In this document: piece after piece, positions 7,336 to 14,499 of the stretch
Position numbering within the stretch: position 1 is the first letter of the stretch
Layout of the letters: each line of letters opens with the position of its first letter
Source of the DNA: Alphaproteobacteria bacterium UBA2784
GTDB taxonomy: Bacteria; Pseudomonadota; Alphaproteobacteria; Micropepsales; Micropepsaceae
Assembly: GCA_002352285.1 (NCBI GenBank)
Contig: DEIC01000013.1
Span: forward strand, 13,213 to 42,639
Length of the DNA stretch: 29,427 bases
Direction of reading: 5' to 3'
The notes under the pieces: generated by a model
Databases searched by the model: none
The model's input: only the letters and a program-made list of their open reading frames with translations
Told to the model about the DNA's origin: nothing
Translations under genes and position numbers: made by a program

Positions 7336-7404
7336 GTGTCTCATTGTCATGCGCCGAAAGGCTCAAGCCGGACCTGGAACCTCGCTTGCGAAGGCATTTG
7401 CTGA
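7336..7404 (+). CDS. 22-codon small ORF behind a perfect anti-16S sequence
   Basis: GTG-initiated ORF of 22 residues, MSHCHAPKGSSRTWNLACEGI plus a final Cys, closed by TGA. It is placed exactly at the optimal distance from the 16-nt Shine-Dalgarno match. The peptide has Cys at 4, 18 and 22 and His at 3 and 5, plus a single Trp. It is not hydrophobic and has no signal peptide. A terminator-like hairpin at 7453-7479 follows 48 nt later, so a transcript of roughly 150-200 nt is likely. It could be a real microprotein, a leader peptide, or an RNA whose purpose is to bind ribosomes. I recognise no characterised homologue. The reading frame is only as secure as the ribosome site makes it. Confidence 0.55.
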   Translation: MSHCHAPKGSSRTWNLACEGIC

Positions 7405-7452
7405 CGCCAGCGCGTTGCAACAGATCCGCTTCGGCCACCAGGCCGGCAATGG

Positions 7453-7479
7453 AAAGGCCGCCCCATCCGGGCGGCCTTT
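7453..7479 (+). terminator. Strong hairpin, probable intrinsic terminator
   Basis: An 11-bp perfect stem, AAAGGCCGCCC with GGGCGGCCTTT, around a 5-nt loop, followed by CTCGTTG. The AAAGGCC…GGCCTTT form is the usual alphaproteobacterial terminator, with the T-tract built into the stem end. It would end the short-ORF transcript, and possibly HIT read-through, from the plus strand. Confidence 0.7.
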
Positions 7480-7508
7480 CTCGTTGAAGGCTACAGCGTG
7501 TTTGTTCG

Positions 7509-7669
7509 GCCTCCCCTTATCTATAAGGGGAGGCGGGGTTTGGCAGAGCGCAGCGAATGCCAAGCCCGGTGGGGTTGCGGGACGCCGTATTGAGCTCATC
7601 GGTGGTGCCCCCCCCCCACCGATTTGCGCAAGCGCGCAAATCTGCCTCCCCCAAAAAAGGGGGAGGCAG
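7509..7669. repeat. Structured intergenic repeat, copy 2
   Basis: A 161-bp element in the gap before the clpA stop. Its ends are separate perfect hairpins: 7509-7520/7523-7534 (2-nt loop) and 7642-7652/7659-7669 (A6 loop). Inside lie stems 7536-7545/7558-7567 (one G-T pair), 7567-7574/7614-7621, and 7621-7629/7634-7642 with loop AAGC. Order, polarity and the AAGC loop match copy 1 at 1885-2022, although most stem bases differ. A run of ten C residues (7608-7617) lies in the middle stem and is a likely length-variable spot. It separates the convergent HIT/short-ORF and clpA transcripts, so it may also act as a bidirectional terminator. Confidence 0.87.
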
Positions 7670-7680
7670 GAAGACCATTG

Positions 7681-10023
7681 TTACTCCACAAACTCCGGCT
7701 CAGACGGCGCAACACCCGCGCCCGGCGCGGTCTTGGACTTTGGTGGCGCGGGCGGCAGCGGGATGAAGTCGAAGGCAAGCTTCTCACCCGAGGGATCAAG
7801 CATCACCTTCACCACGCCGCCCTTGGAGAGTTTGCCGAACAGGATTTCATCGGCCAGCGGTTTCTTGATCTGCTCCTGAATGACGCGCGCCATCGGCCGC
7901 GCACCAAACAGCGGATCGTAACCGCGCGCGACCAGCCAGCTGGTTGCCTCTGGTGTCAGTTCAAACGTGATATTGCGGTCAGAAAGCTGGGCCTCCAGCT
8001 GCAACACGAACTTCTCCACCACCTGCGCAATGATTTCCTGCGGCAGCGGCGCAAAGCCGATCACCGCATCAAGACGGTTGCGGAACTCCGGCGTGAACAG
8101 GCGCTTGATCGCCTCTTCGTCTTCGCCCTCGCGCTTGCCGCGTCCAAAGCCGATGGCATCCTTCGCCGCGTCCGAAGCCCCCGCATTCGTCGTCATGATG
8201 AGGATGACATTGCGGAAGTCGATCTTCTTGCCGTTATGGTCGGTCAGCTTGCCGTGATCCATCACCTGCAACAGGATGTTGAAGATGTCGGGATGCGCCT
8301 TCTCGATTTCGTCCAGAAGCAGCACGACATGCGGATGCTGATCGACGCCATCGGTCAGAAGCCCGCCCTGATCGAACCCCACATAGCCCGGCGGCGCGCC
8401 GATCAGGCGGCTGACGGCATGGCGCTCCATGTATTCCGACATGTCAAAGCGCAGCAGCTCCACACCCATGATCTTGGCAAGCTGGCGGGCGACTTCTGTC
8501 TTCCCAACGCCCGTGGGGCCAGAGAAGAGATAGCAGCCAATCGGCTTCTCCGGTTCGCGCAATCCGGCACGCGCAAGCTTGATGGAGGCGGCAAGCGCCT
8601 CAATCGCGGCATCCTGGCCAAACACCACACGGCGCAGATTGCCCGAAAGATCGCGCAGCGCCTCGGTATCGGATTTCGAGACTGACTTCGCCGGGATGCG
8701 CGCCATCTTGGCAATCACATCCTCCACCTCGCGCACACCGATCACCTTTTTGCGCTTCGACTCCGGCACCAGCATCTGCGCGGCGCCGGTTTCATCCAGC
8801 ACGTCGATGGCCTTGTCGGGCAGCTTGCGGTCGTTAATGTATTTCGCCGACAGCTCCACCGCCGACTTCACCGCATCAGCGGTATAGCGCACGCGATGGA
8901 ACTCCTCGAAATAGGGCTTCAGGCCCTTCAGAATCTTGATCGTGTCCGGCACCGAAGGCTCGTTCACGTCAATCTTCTGGAACCGGCGCACCAGCGCGCG
9001 GTCCTTTTCAAAGTGCTGCCGGTATTCCTTGTACGTGGTCGAACCGATGCAGCGCAGCGTGCCCGATTGCAGCGCGGGCTTGAGCAGGTTAGAGGCATCC
9101 ATCGCCCCGCCCGATGTCGCGCCCGCACCGATGATCGTGTGGATCTCGTCGATGAAAAGGATTCCCCCCTTGAACGCCTCAATCTCCTTGATGACGTTCT
9201 TCAGCCGCTCCTCAAAATCACCGCGATAGCGTGTGCCCGCAAGGAGCGCGCCCATATCCAGGGCAAAGATCGTGCAGCCGCGCAGCACATCCGGCACGTC
9301 GCCCTGCGTGATCTTGCGCGCCAGACCCTCGGCGATGGCCGTCTTTCCTACGCCCGGATCGCCGACATAAAGCGGATTGTTCTTCTGGCGGCGGCAGAGA
9401 ATCTGGATCGTGCGCTCCACCTCCGGCTCGCGACCGATCAGCGGATCAACCTTGCCGGATTGCGCCTTCTTGTTGAGATTGACGCAATAGCTGTCCAGCG
9501 CGTCATGCCCCTGCTTCGCGGGCTTTTCGGCGGGTTCGGCCTCGTCTTCGGCGCCGCGCACAGGCCGACTTTCCGAATGGCCGGGCCGCTTGGCAATGCC
9601 GTGGCTGATGTAATTGACCGCATCCAGCCGCGTCATGTTCTGCTCTTGCAGGAAGAACGCCGCGTGGCTCTCGCGCTCTGCAAAGATCGCGACCAGCACA
9701 TTGGCGCCCGTCACCTCTTCCCGCCCCGAACTCTGCACATGGATGACGGCGCGCTGCACAACGCGCTGGAATCCGGTGGTCGGCTTGGCATCGTTGCCGT
9801 CGGCCATCGACAGGCCGGTAAGATCATTGTCAACATAATGGACAAGCGAGCGTTTCAGCGCTTCAAGATCGACATTGCAGGCCTTCATCACGGCGGCGGC
9901 GTCACGGTCATCGCACAGCGAGAGGAGCAGATGCTCCAGCGTCGCGAATTCATGGTTGCGTTCGCTGGCGGCGCGGATGGCGCGGCGCAGCGTTTCCTCC
10001 AGGGCGCGTGAGAACGAAGGCAC
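7681..10023 (-). CDS. clpA: ATP-dependent Clp protease ATP-binding subunit ClpA
   Basis: AAA+ unfoldase of 780 residues that feeds substrates, including N-degron proteins delivered by ClpS, to ClpP. It has a Clp_N double repeat (residues ~1-145), then a first AAA module with Walker A GDPGVGKT at 221-228 and Walker B FIDE near 291. The second module has GPTGVGKT at 501-508 and LLLDEIEKAHPDIF. The IGF of DAIGFGRGKREGEDE sits where the ClpP-docking loop is found. The C-terminal tail is Pro/Ala-rich. The start is the GTG at 10023, giving the usual PSFSRALE N terminus. Its AAGGAG box overlaps the end of clpS, whose stop is 5 bp upstream, so translation is coupled. No clpP is in the window. All key residues are present. 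Confidence 0.97.
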   Translation of the reverse strand: MPSFSRALEETLRRAIRAASERNHEFATLEHLLLSLCDDRDAAAVMKACNVDLEALKRSLVHYVDNDLTGLSMADGNDAKPTTGFQRVVQRAVIHVQSSGREEVTGANVLVAIFAERESHAAFFLQEQNMTRLDAVNYISHGIAKRPGHSESRPVRGAEDEAEPAEKPAKQGHDALDSYCVNLNKKAQSGKVDPLIGREPEVERTIQILCRRQKNNPLYVGDPGVGKTAIAEGLARKITQGDVPDVLRGCTIFALDMGALLAGTRYRGDFEERLKNVIKEIEAFKGGILFIDEIHTIIGAGATSGGAMDASNLLKPALQSGTLRCIGSTTYKEYRQHFEKDRALVRRFQKIDVNEPSVPDTIKILKGLKPYFEEFHRVRYTADAVKSAVELSAKYINDRKLPDKAIDVLDETGAAQMLVPESKRKKVIGVREVEDVIAKMARIPAKSVSKSDTEALRDLSGNLRRVVFGQDAAIEALAASIKLARAGLREPEKPIGCYLFSGPTGVGKTEVARQLAKIMGVELLRFDMSEYMERHAVSRLIGAPPGYVGFDQGGLLTDGVDQHPHVVLLLDEIEKAHPDIFNILLQVMDHGKLTDHNGKKIDFRNVILIMTTNAGASDAAKDAIGFGRGKREGEDEEAIKRLFTPEFRNRLDAVIGFAPLPQEIIAQVVEKFVLQLEAQLSDRNITFELTPEATSWLVARGYDPLFGARPMARVIQEQIKKPLADEILFGKLSKGGVVKVMLDPSGEKLAFDFIPLPPAPPKSKTAPGAGVAPSEPEFVE

Positions 10024-10028
10024 GTCGC

Positions 10029-10391
10029 TTACTCCTTCTCCATCGTGCACTGCAGCGGATGCTGGTGCCGCCGTGCAAACTCAACCACCTGGGTCACTTT
10101 GGTTTCAGCAACCTCATAGGTGAAGACGCCGCAGATCCCCACGCCGTGGCGGTGGACATGCAGCATGATCTCGACAGCCTCCTCGCGGTTCTTCGAAAAG
10201 AACCGCTCCAGAATGTGAACGACGAACTCCATCGGCGTGTAATCGTCGTTGAGCAGCAGAACCTTGTAGAGGCTGGGCCGCTGGGTTTTGGGTTTGGTCC
10301 TGGTGACAAGACCCGTGCCCGTATCATCGCCCCCGCCATCGCCGGGTCCGCCGTTCTCTGCGCCGCCGCCGTTTCCCTTCCGGGTCGTCAT
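10029..10391 (-). CDS. clpS: ATP-dependent Clp protease adaptor ClpS
   Basis: A 120-residue N-recognin that binds N-degron residues and hands proteins to ClpA. The core starts at YKVLLLNDDYTPMEFVVHIL, with the conserved NDDYT and M of the binding pocket, followed by HRHGVGICGVFTYEVAETKV. The N-terminal ~35 residues are a flexible Gly/Asn/Asp-rich linker (GGGAENGGPGDGGG), as is usual for the arm that contacts ClpA. I prefer the ATG at 10391; an extension to 10427 is possible but would run through the 5' leader hairpin. It is first gene of clpS-clpA, driven by the promoter at 10443-10471. Confidence 0.96.
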   Translation of the reverse strand: MTTRKGNGGGAENGGPGDGGGDDTGTGLVTRTKPKTQRPSLYKVLLLNDDYTPMEFVVHILERFFSKNREEAVEIMLHVHRHGVGICGVFTYEVAETKVTQVVEFARRHQHPLQCTMEKE

Positions 10392-10410
10392 CGCCTTCTG
10401 GAATCTCTCG

Positions 10411-10436
10411 CCTGCCACCGCAGGCAACCGCCTGCG
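10411..10436 (-). other. Two mutually exclusive hairpins in the clpS leader
   Basis: In the short 5' leader, 10419-10425 pairs perfectly with 10430-10436 (7 bp, 4-nt loop). Alternatively, 10411-10415 pairs with 10420-10424 (5 bp, 4-nt loop). The two folds share bases 10419-10424 and cannot coexist. The arrangement could modulate clpS translation or transcript stability, but it does not obviously cover the ribosome site. Function is speculative. Confidence 0.35.
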
Positions 10437-10442
10437 ACTCTG

Positions 10443-10471
10443 ATTAAATAGGAACTTTCGCGCAGTTTCAA
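10443..10471 (-). promoter_or_regulatory. Sigma70-type promoter of clpS-clpA
   Basis: On the minus strand TTGAAA (10471-10466) is followed after exactly 17 bp by TTTAAT (10448-10443). Each hexamer matches its consensus at 5 of 6 positions. Transcription would begin near 10436, giving a leader of about 45 nt. The shifted pair TTTGAA and CCTATTTA loosely resembles an alphaproteobacterial RpoH (heat-shock) promoter, so dual control is possible. Confidence 0.65.
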
Positions 10472-10502
10472 AGCCGGTGCCGCACCACGCAGTAAACGGC
10501 GC

Positions 10503-10895
10503 TCAAGCCAGCTTTGCCGCCACTTTGGCAAGCCAGAGATCGATCCGCTTGCGGTTGACGCCCATGTCAGACCAGCCAACACGGCTGCGGCTGTAGATCG
10601 CAAGCGTAGAGGTCGCAGGTGACAGGGCGATGAAACGCACCGTCACATCATCGGCAAACCCCAGAAGCGCCGAACGCTGCACAAACTCGTGCTGGTCAAG
10701 CCCCTTGTCGCTGGGGCCGCGGGTCACACGCGGCTCGGCCAGCGCAACGGCAGCAAATGCCTCACGCAGATTGGCGGCGGACACCTTGAAAACCGGCGCC
10801 ACACGATGGGGCTTGGCCAACGGACAAAACCCTTCCGGCGCCACAAGATACTGGTTGGGGCTCGCCTTCAGCTTGAGCTTGTCGAATGAGATCAT
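10503..10895 (-). CDS. DUF1499 family protein
   Basis: A 130-residue protein with the DUF1499 pattern: PNQYLVAPEGFC near the start, VQRSALLGFADDVTVRF in the middle, and IYSRSRVGWSDMGVNRKRI near the C terminus. I see no signal peptide or membrane segment. The biochemical role of the family is not known. The ATG overlaps the stop of the small upstream gene by 4 nt (ATGA), so the two are translated together. It ends about 30 bp before the -35 box of the clpS promoter, so it is a separate unit from clpS-clpA. Family assignment is good; function unassigned. Confidence 0.88.
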   Translation of the reverse strand: MISFDKLKLKASPNQYLVAPEGFCPLAKPHRVAPVFKVSAANLREAFAAVALAEPRVTRGPSDKGLDQHEFVQRSALLGFADDVTVRFIALSPATSTLAIYSRSRVGWSDMGVNRKRIDLWLAKVAAKLA

Positions 10896-11131
10896 GGCGC
10901 CGACTTTTCGTTTGGCATTGGACGGCCGTCAACCGGCTCGATCAGGTGATGAAACAACCCTGCCACAGACGTGACAGTCTTGTCGCAATAATCAAACCAG
11001 TGAGAAGCAGCCTCTGTCAGGCTGCGCGCATGCCAGAGCCGGTCGGCAAGCTCGAGCGTATGGGCCACATTATCCTGGGCCGCAAAAAGCCCCTCACGCG
11101 CGACACGCAACACAAAGCCAGCCGGATTCAT
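10892..11131 (-). CDS. Small helical protein, possibly phasin-like
   Basis: A 79-residue ORF starting with MNPAGFVLRVAREGL. It is mostly amphipathic helix (AAQDNVAHTLELADRLWHARSLTEAASHWF), and the spacing of Asn, Ala-rich and L-x-E positions recalls the phasin repeat N…A..L..A..L.E. In related genomes, as I recall, a phasin gene sits near clpS and dacA, which would fit. The ATG at 11131 has GGGGGA 3 nt upstream. The stop overlaps the DUF1499 start (ATGA), which supports it being translated. A longer frame to 11245 exists but has no matching start signal. Identity as a phasin is tentative. Confidence 0.62.
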   Translation of the reverse strand: MNPAGFVLRVAREGLFAAQDNVAHTLELADRLWHARSLTEAASHWFDYCDKTVTSVAGLFHHLIEPVDGRPMPNEKSAP

Positions 11132-11320
11132 GCGTCCCCCAGTTTGCGGCCCCGATTGCGGCAGTGCAGCATGAGGCCGTGCTGGTGTCCAGCCAAGCGG
11201 GCGGCGAATTGCCGGTCTGGGGTTTACCTCTGCGCAACGCTCCACGGGCTAGGATGGATGGTGATCCAACGCGGTTAAGAGAGATGAACGGCCCCCGTAC
11301 GTTACATTCCGGTTATCCCC

Positions 11321-11455
11321 ATGTTTTGCTTATCAATCCACCTGACTTCTGGCACACTGATTCCCGTATCTGGCATCGCGATGGCCGGAGACGGGTTGGC
11401 GTTTGTCAGCCTGCTTCTGGTCGCGGTGACGATGTTGCTGTCGGGTGACCGCTAA
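11321..11455 (+). CDS. Possible 44-residue single-span membrane peptide
   Basis: This ORF lies in the 343-bp gap (11132-11474) between the divergent small ORF and dacA, which otherwise holds no gene I can support. It encodes a short N-terminal part followed by one strongly hydrophobic segment (GLAFVSLLLVAVTMLLSG) and ends in GDR, 19 bp before the dacA start. There is no convincing Shine-Dalgarno box at 11321 or at the internal ATG at 11381. It may be chance in the promoter region. The gap must also hold both divergent promoters, which I could not place. Confidence 0.25.
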   Translation: MFCLSIHLTSGTLIPVSGIAMAGDGLAFVSLLLVAVTMLLSGDR

Positions 11456-11474
11456 CAGGGGGCGCTGGAGCCGC

Positions 11475-12974
11475 ATGATGCGACTCGCATGCAGGGGACG
11501 TGTATTTGTCCAAGCCATCCGCGAAACAGCGCGCAGCGCGTGGCCGCGCATGTCGGCCTTTGGCCTGGCCTTCCTGCTGGCTATGGCCTCGTCCTTTGCC
11601 GCAGCCCCCGTCGCCTACGCCGATGACAACGACGCTTCGCTGGTGATGGACGCCGAGACCGGCGAAGTCCTCTATTCCAGCAATGGCAATGAATCGCGCA
11701 TTCCCGCTTCGCTCACCAAGATGATGACGCTCTATCTCGTCTTCGAGCGGCTTGAGGCAGGTGAGATCCAGTTGCGCACCCGTTTTCGCGCATCGGCCCA
11801 TGCGGTCTCACAAGATCCCACCAAGCTGGGTCTCGAGGTCGGCAATACGATTGATGTCGAAAACGCCATCCGCGCCCTCATCATCCGTTCGGCCAACGAC
11901 GTGGCCGTGGTGATCGCGGAGGGTCTTGGTGGCACCGAAGAACGCTTTGCCCGCCTGATGACGCAGCGCGCCCGCAAGCTGGGCATGACGCACACGACAT
12001 TTTACAACGCGTCCGGCCTGCCCCATCCGCGCCAGCGCACATCAGCGCGCGATATGGCAATCCTTGCGCGCGCGCTGATGAAGGACTTCCCGCAATACTT
12101 CCATTATTTCAGCGAAGAGAGCTTCACCTATGGCGGCGTGATTTTTGACACGCACAACAAGCTGGTGACTGACTTTCAGGGAACCAACGGCATCAAGACC
12201 GGTTATACGCGCGCCTCGGGCTTCAACCTGACAACGTCGGTTGAGCGCGATGGCCGGCGCCTGATCGGCGTTGTTCTGGGTGGCGCCACCGCGAAAGAGC
12301 GCGATGCCGACATGCGCGGCATGCTCGACAGCATGTTCCGCCGTGCGGATGCTGAACCGGAATTGATCGCGCTCTACGATGCAGTCCCCTCGCCGCGCGA
12401 CGCGATCCCCGTGCCCGTCGCGAAGCCTGAAGATGCACCTGTCGCCATCGCGGCCGCAGAGCCTGCGCCGACAGAAGAAGTTCTCGCCGACATGGCTGAA
12501 AGTGCGCCTGAAGCCATCAACGAAACCGTCGAGACTGTCGAAACCGAAGTCGCGGCCATTCTGCCTGTGCGCAAGCCCGACATGGGTGGGGAGGTTGTCG
12601 TCGCCTCTGCTCCCGAAGCAATCGCCGATGACGAGGGCGCAGCCGAGGGTGACGGCGGCCCGGTCACCAACGTATCGGCGGTCAGCTCACCTGTCGTCGG
12701 AACAGCCGTTCTGCGCACCGGCGACTGGGGTATCCAGGTGGGCGCTTTCAGCACCCGCGAGCAGGCTCAGGCCGTGCTCACCGACGCGCGCGACCGTTCG
12801 GGTGGCCTTCTGTCAGATCGGCAGGAAGTGATTGCAGCCGTCACCAATCGCGAGGGTCAGACGCTTTACCGCGCCCGCTATCGCTCGTTCGATCTGGGTG
12901 GCGCGCGCAAGGTCTGTGCGGCACTCACCGATGCCGGTCTTTCCTGCCTGCCCTTCTCGGACGGCGGCGAATAA
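11475..12974 (+). CDS. dacA: D-alanyl-D-alanine carboxypeptidase with C-terminal SPOR domain
   Basis: Periplasmic penicillin-binding protein of the PBP5 family (S11), 499 residues. It removes the terminal D-Ala of peptidoglycan pentapeptides. A signal peptide (MSAFGLAFLLAMASSFAAA…AYA) ends near residue 50. The three active-site motifs are SLTK (79-82), SAN (139-141) and KTG (241-243). A Pro/Glu/Ala-rich linker of over 100 residues (about 300-410) leads to a SPOR domain (about 417-495: DWGIQVGAFSTREQA…). SPOR binds glycan strands stripped of stem peptides, usually at the septum, so the enzyme is probably directed to the division site. There is no C-terminal amphipathic anchor. The ATG at 11475 has GGAG 4 nt upstream; the adjacent ATG at 11478 is equally possible. 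Its stop directly abuts the convergent gene. Confidence 0.94.
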   Translation: MMRLACRGRVFVQAIRETARSAWPRMSAFGLAFLLAMASSFAAAPVAYADDNDASLVMDAETGEVLYSSNGNESRIPASLTKMMTLYLVFERLEAGEIQLRTRFRASAHAVSQDPTKLGLEVGNTIDVENAIRALIIRSANDVAVVIAEGLGGTEERFARLMTQRARKLGMTHTTFYNASGLPHPRQRTSARDMAILARALMKDFPQYFHYFSEESFTYGGVIFDTHNKLVTDFQGTNGIKTGYTRASGFNLTTSVERDGRRLIGVVLGGATAKERDADMRGMLDSMFRRADAEPELIALYDAVPSPRDAIPVPVAKPEDAPVAIAAAEPAPTEEVLADMAESAPEAINETVETVETEVAAILPVRKPDMGGEVVVASAPEAIADDEGAAEGDGGPVTNVSAVSSPVVGTAVLRTGDWGIQVGAFSTREQAQAVLTDARDRSGGLLSDRQEVIAAVTNREGQTLYRARYRSFDLGGARKVCAALTDAGLSCLPFSDGGE

Positions 12975-13772
12975 TCACTCCCCCAGAAGCACCCGCCGCG
13001 CGAGCTTCAGCCGCGCGAGCGTTTCTTTGGCGCCGCCCGCCTCCCCGCCTGCCATCTTGACCGCGCGCTCATAGGCGTTGCGGATACGCGCCGCATCCTT
13101 CGTATCCAGAATGCCCAGGACAGCAAATGCCTCTGCCTCGGTCATGCCCTCAAGGTTGCGCGGCGGCTTCGGCTCTTCGGAAACGCGCTCATATTTATGC
13201 CGTGCGACCCAGGACGATTGCGGAACAGGCGGCATATCCTGTTCGCGCACATCTATGTATGCAGGAACGGGGGCTGAATGCGGGGCGTCAGCCTCCACCG
13301 TTTCATTCTCAAATTCGCCGCTGTCGCCAACATCAAGATGCGGGCGGGCATGAGACAGCCACGCCCTGAGGGCCTTGGCGGAAATGCGGTCCCCGTGGTC
13401 CAGCTGTTCCAGCAGCTCCAGAAGTTCGGGATCGTTCAGCGAAGAAAGTTCGCGTCCTGCAAACGGGCCATCCATGACGGCGCCTGTCAGATCACCGCCA
13501 GGTCCGAATTGCCGGATCTCCAGCCAGACCGAGCGGAAAACGCGGTCGCCCTGCAGCGTGGCAGCGACGTCCTCTGCCGTTGCGGCGCTCCTGGGCGAAA
13601 CGGCAGACACAAACCAGAACATCCCGCCTGCGACCAATATCGCAAAGAGAAGGGGTCTGGGCAGAAATGGCTCGTCGCTGAAAATCTGGATGATGGCAAG
13701 GAAGAGAACAAATGACAGCACGCGGCGCCAGAATTCCGGCTCAAACTTCTTCTCTTTCTTGTGGTCATTCAT
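12975..13772 (-). CDS. Membrane protein with degenerate J-domain, paralogue of its upstream neighbour
   Basis: A 265-residue protein with two N-terminal membrane segments (about 16-32 and 41-59). A middle module (WLEIRQFG…GAVMDGPFAGRELSSL…LRAWLSHARPHLDV), an acidic linker, and a C-terminal region EAFAVLGILDTKDAARIRNAYERAVK…LARLKLARRVLLGE follow. All three parts align with the gene at 13788-14495. That gene has VHPDRGGSDYL; this one has an AGGEAGGAKE stretch instead, so the HPD tripeptide needed to stimulate Hsp70 is gone. It therefore looks like a duplicated copy turned non-catalytic. Start ATG at 13772, 15 bp after its paralogue's stop. Role unknown; it could compete with or scaffold the active J-protein. 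Confidence 0.85.
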   Translation of the reverse strand: MNDHKKEKKFEPEFWRRVLSFVLFLAIIQIFSDEPFLPRPLLFAILVAGGMFWFVSAVSPRSAATAEDVAATLQGDRVFRSVWLEIRQFGPGGDLTGAVMDGPFAGRELSSLNDPELLELLEQLDHGDRISAKALRAWLSHARPHLDVGDSGEFENETVEADAPHSAPVPAYIDVREQDMPPVPQSSWVARHKYERVSEEPKPPRNLEGMTEAEAFAVLGILDTKDAARIRNAYERAVKMAGGEAGGAKETLARLKLARRVLLGE

Positions 13773-13787
13773 GCGGGGCTCTTCGGT

Positions 13788-14495
13788 TCAATCACCCAGA
13801 AGCGTGCGCCGCGCTTCGTTCAGCTTTGCCGCCAGATAGTCCGAGCCGCCGCGATCAGGATGCACCTGCTTCATCAACCGCAGATGCGCCGCGCGGATCT
13901 CATCGTCGCTCGCGCCCTCCTCCAGCCCCAGCACTTCCAGCGCTTCAGCGCGCGACATCGGTTGAGAGGGCGCCGCAGCATCCGCCCCGCTGTCGAGCGT
14001 CACATCCGGCCGCATGCGCGCCACCCAGGCTTCAAGAAGGCGCGCTGAATTGGGGTTCTCGCGCTCCAGCTCGGCAAAGAGCCTGCGCAGACTGTCCGCA
14101 TCCAGTTCCGAAAGCTTGCGCCCGGCAAATGCACCTTGCTTGACGGTACCGTCCATCACGCCGCTGTCGTGCTCCAGCGACATGGACAGCCAGTCTGTTT
14201 CGACCGCCGATGTCTTGCCGGGTGCGGGATGGGCGGGGCCCTGAACTGCCATGAACCCCGGCCGTTTGAACAGGCCGAATGAAATGCCCGCAAGCCAGCC
14301 CCACACCAGCGTGAAAATCACTGCCGTGAATGCAGGCATCAGCCGGAAGGCCAGAAATGCGCCGATCAGGGCAACCACAACAAAACCGGCCCCGCGCAGA
14401 ATACGCGCCATGGCGGTGGCGCTGGCATTGGCAAAGCCCCACAGCGCCAGAGCACCCAGTCCAGCCACTGCAAATCCGGCGAAAAGATAGATCAT
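13788..14495 (-). CDS. Membrane-anchored J-domain (DnaJ-like) protein
   Basis: A 235-residue protein with three hydrophobic segments in the first ~80 residues. The middle module WLSMSLEHDSGVMDGTVKQG…FAGRKLSELDADSL…LLEAWVARMRPDV is followed by a C-terminal J-domain (about 180-235). This ends in LRLMKQVHPDRGGSDYLAAK, with HPD at 212-214. C-terminal J-domains with N-terminal membrane anchors resemble DjlA- or Tim14-like co-chaperones that recruit DnaK to a membrane. The middle module is shared only with the next gene in this window. I chose the ATG at 14495, which follows the VWA gene's stop by 4 bp; the open frame up to 14696 overlaps that gene and is not real. Client unknown. Confidence 0.9.
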   Translation of the reverse strand: MIYLFAGFAVAGLGALALWGFANASATAMARILRGAGFVVVALIGAFLAFRLMPAFTAVIFTLVWGWLAGISFGLFKRPGFMAVQGPAHPAPGKTSAVETDWLSMSLEHDSGVMDGTVKQGAFAGRKLSELDADSLRRLFAELERENPNSARLLEAWVARMRPDVTLDSGADAAAPSQPMSRAEALEVLGLEEGASDDEIRAAHLRLMKQVHPDRGGSDYLAAKLNEARRTLLGD

Positions 14496-14499
14496 GGCG

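Noticed and set aside
7509..7669. CRISPR or insertion-sequence explanation for the repeats
   Set aside because: Only two dispersed copies with differing stem bases, no direct repeat-spacer pattern, no cas or transposase gene, and no visible target duplication.
7328..7879. 183-codon plus-strand ORF beginning inside the 16-nt Shine-Dalgarno match
   Set aside because: It starts at the GTG within the ribosome site itself, passes through the terminator and repeat copy 2, and enters clpA antisense. The GTG at 7336 is the properly spaced start.
8896..10011. 371-codon plus-strand ORF opposite clpA
   Set aside because: Antisense shadow of the ClpA Clp_N and first AAA modules. The ClpA frame explains the region completely.
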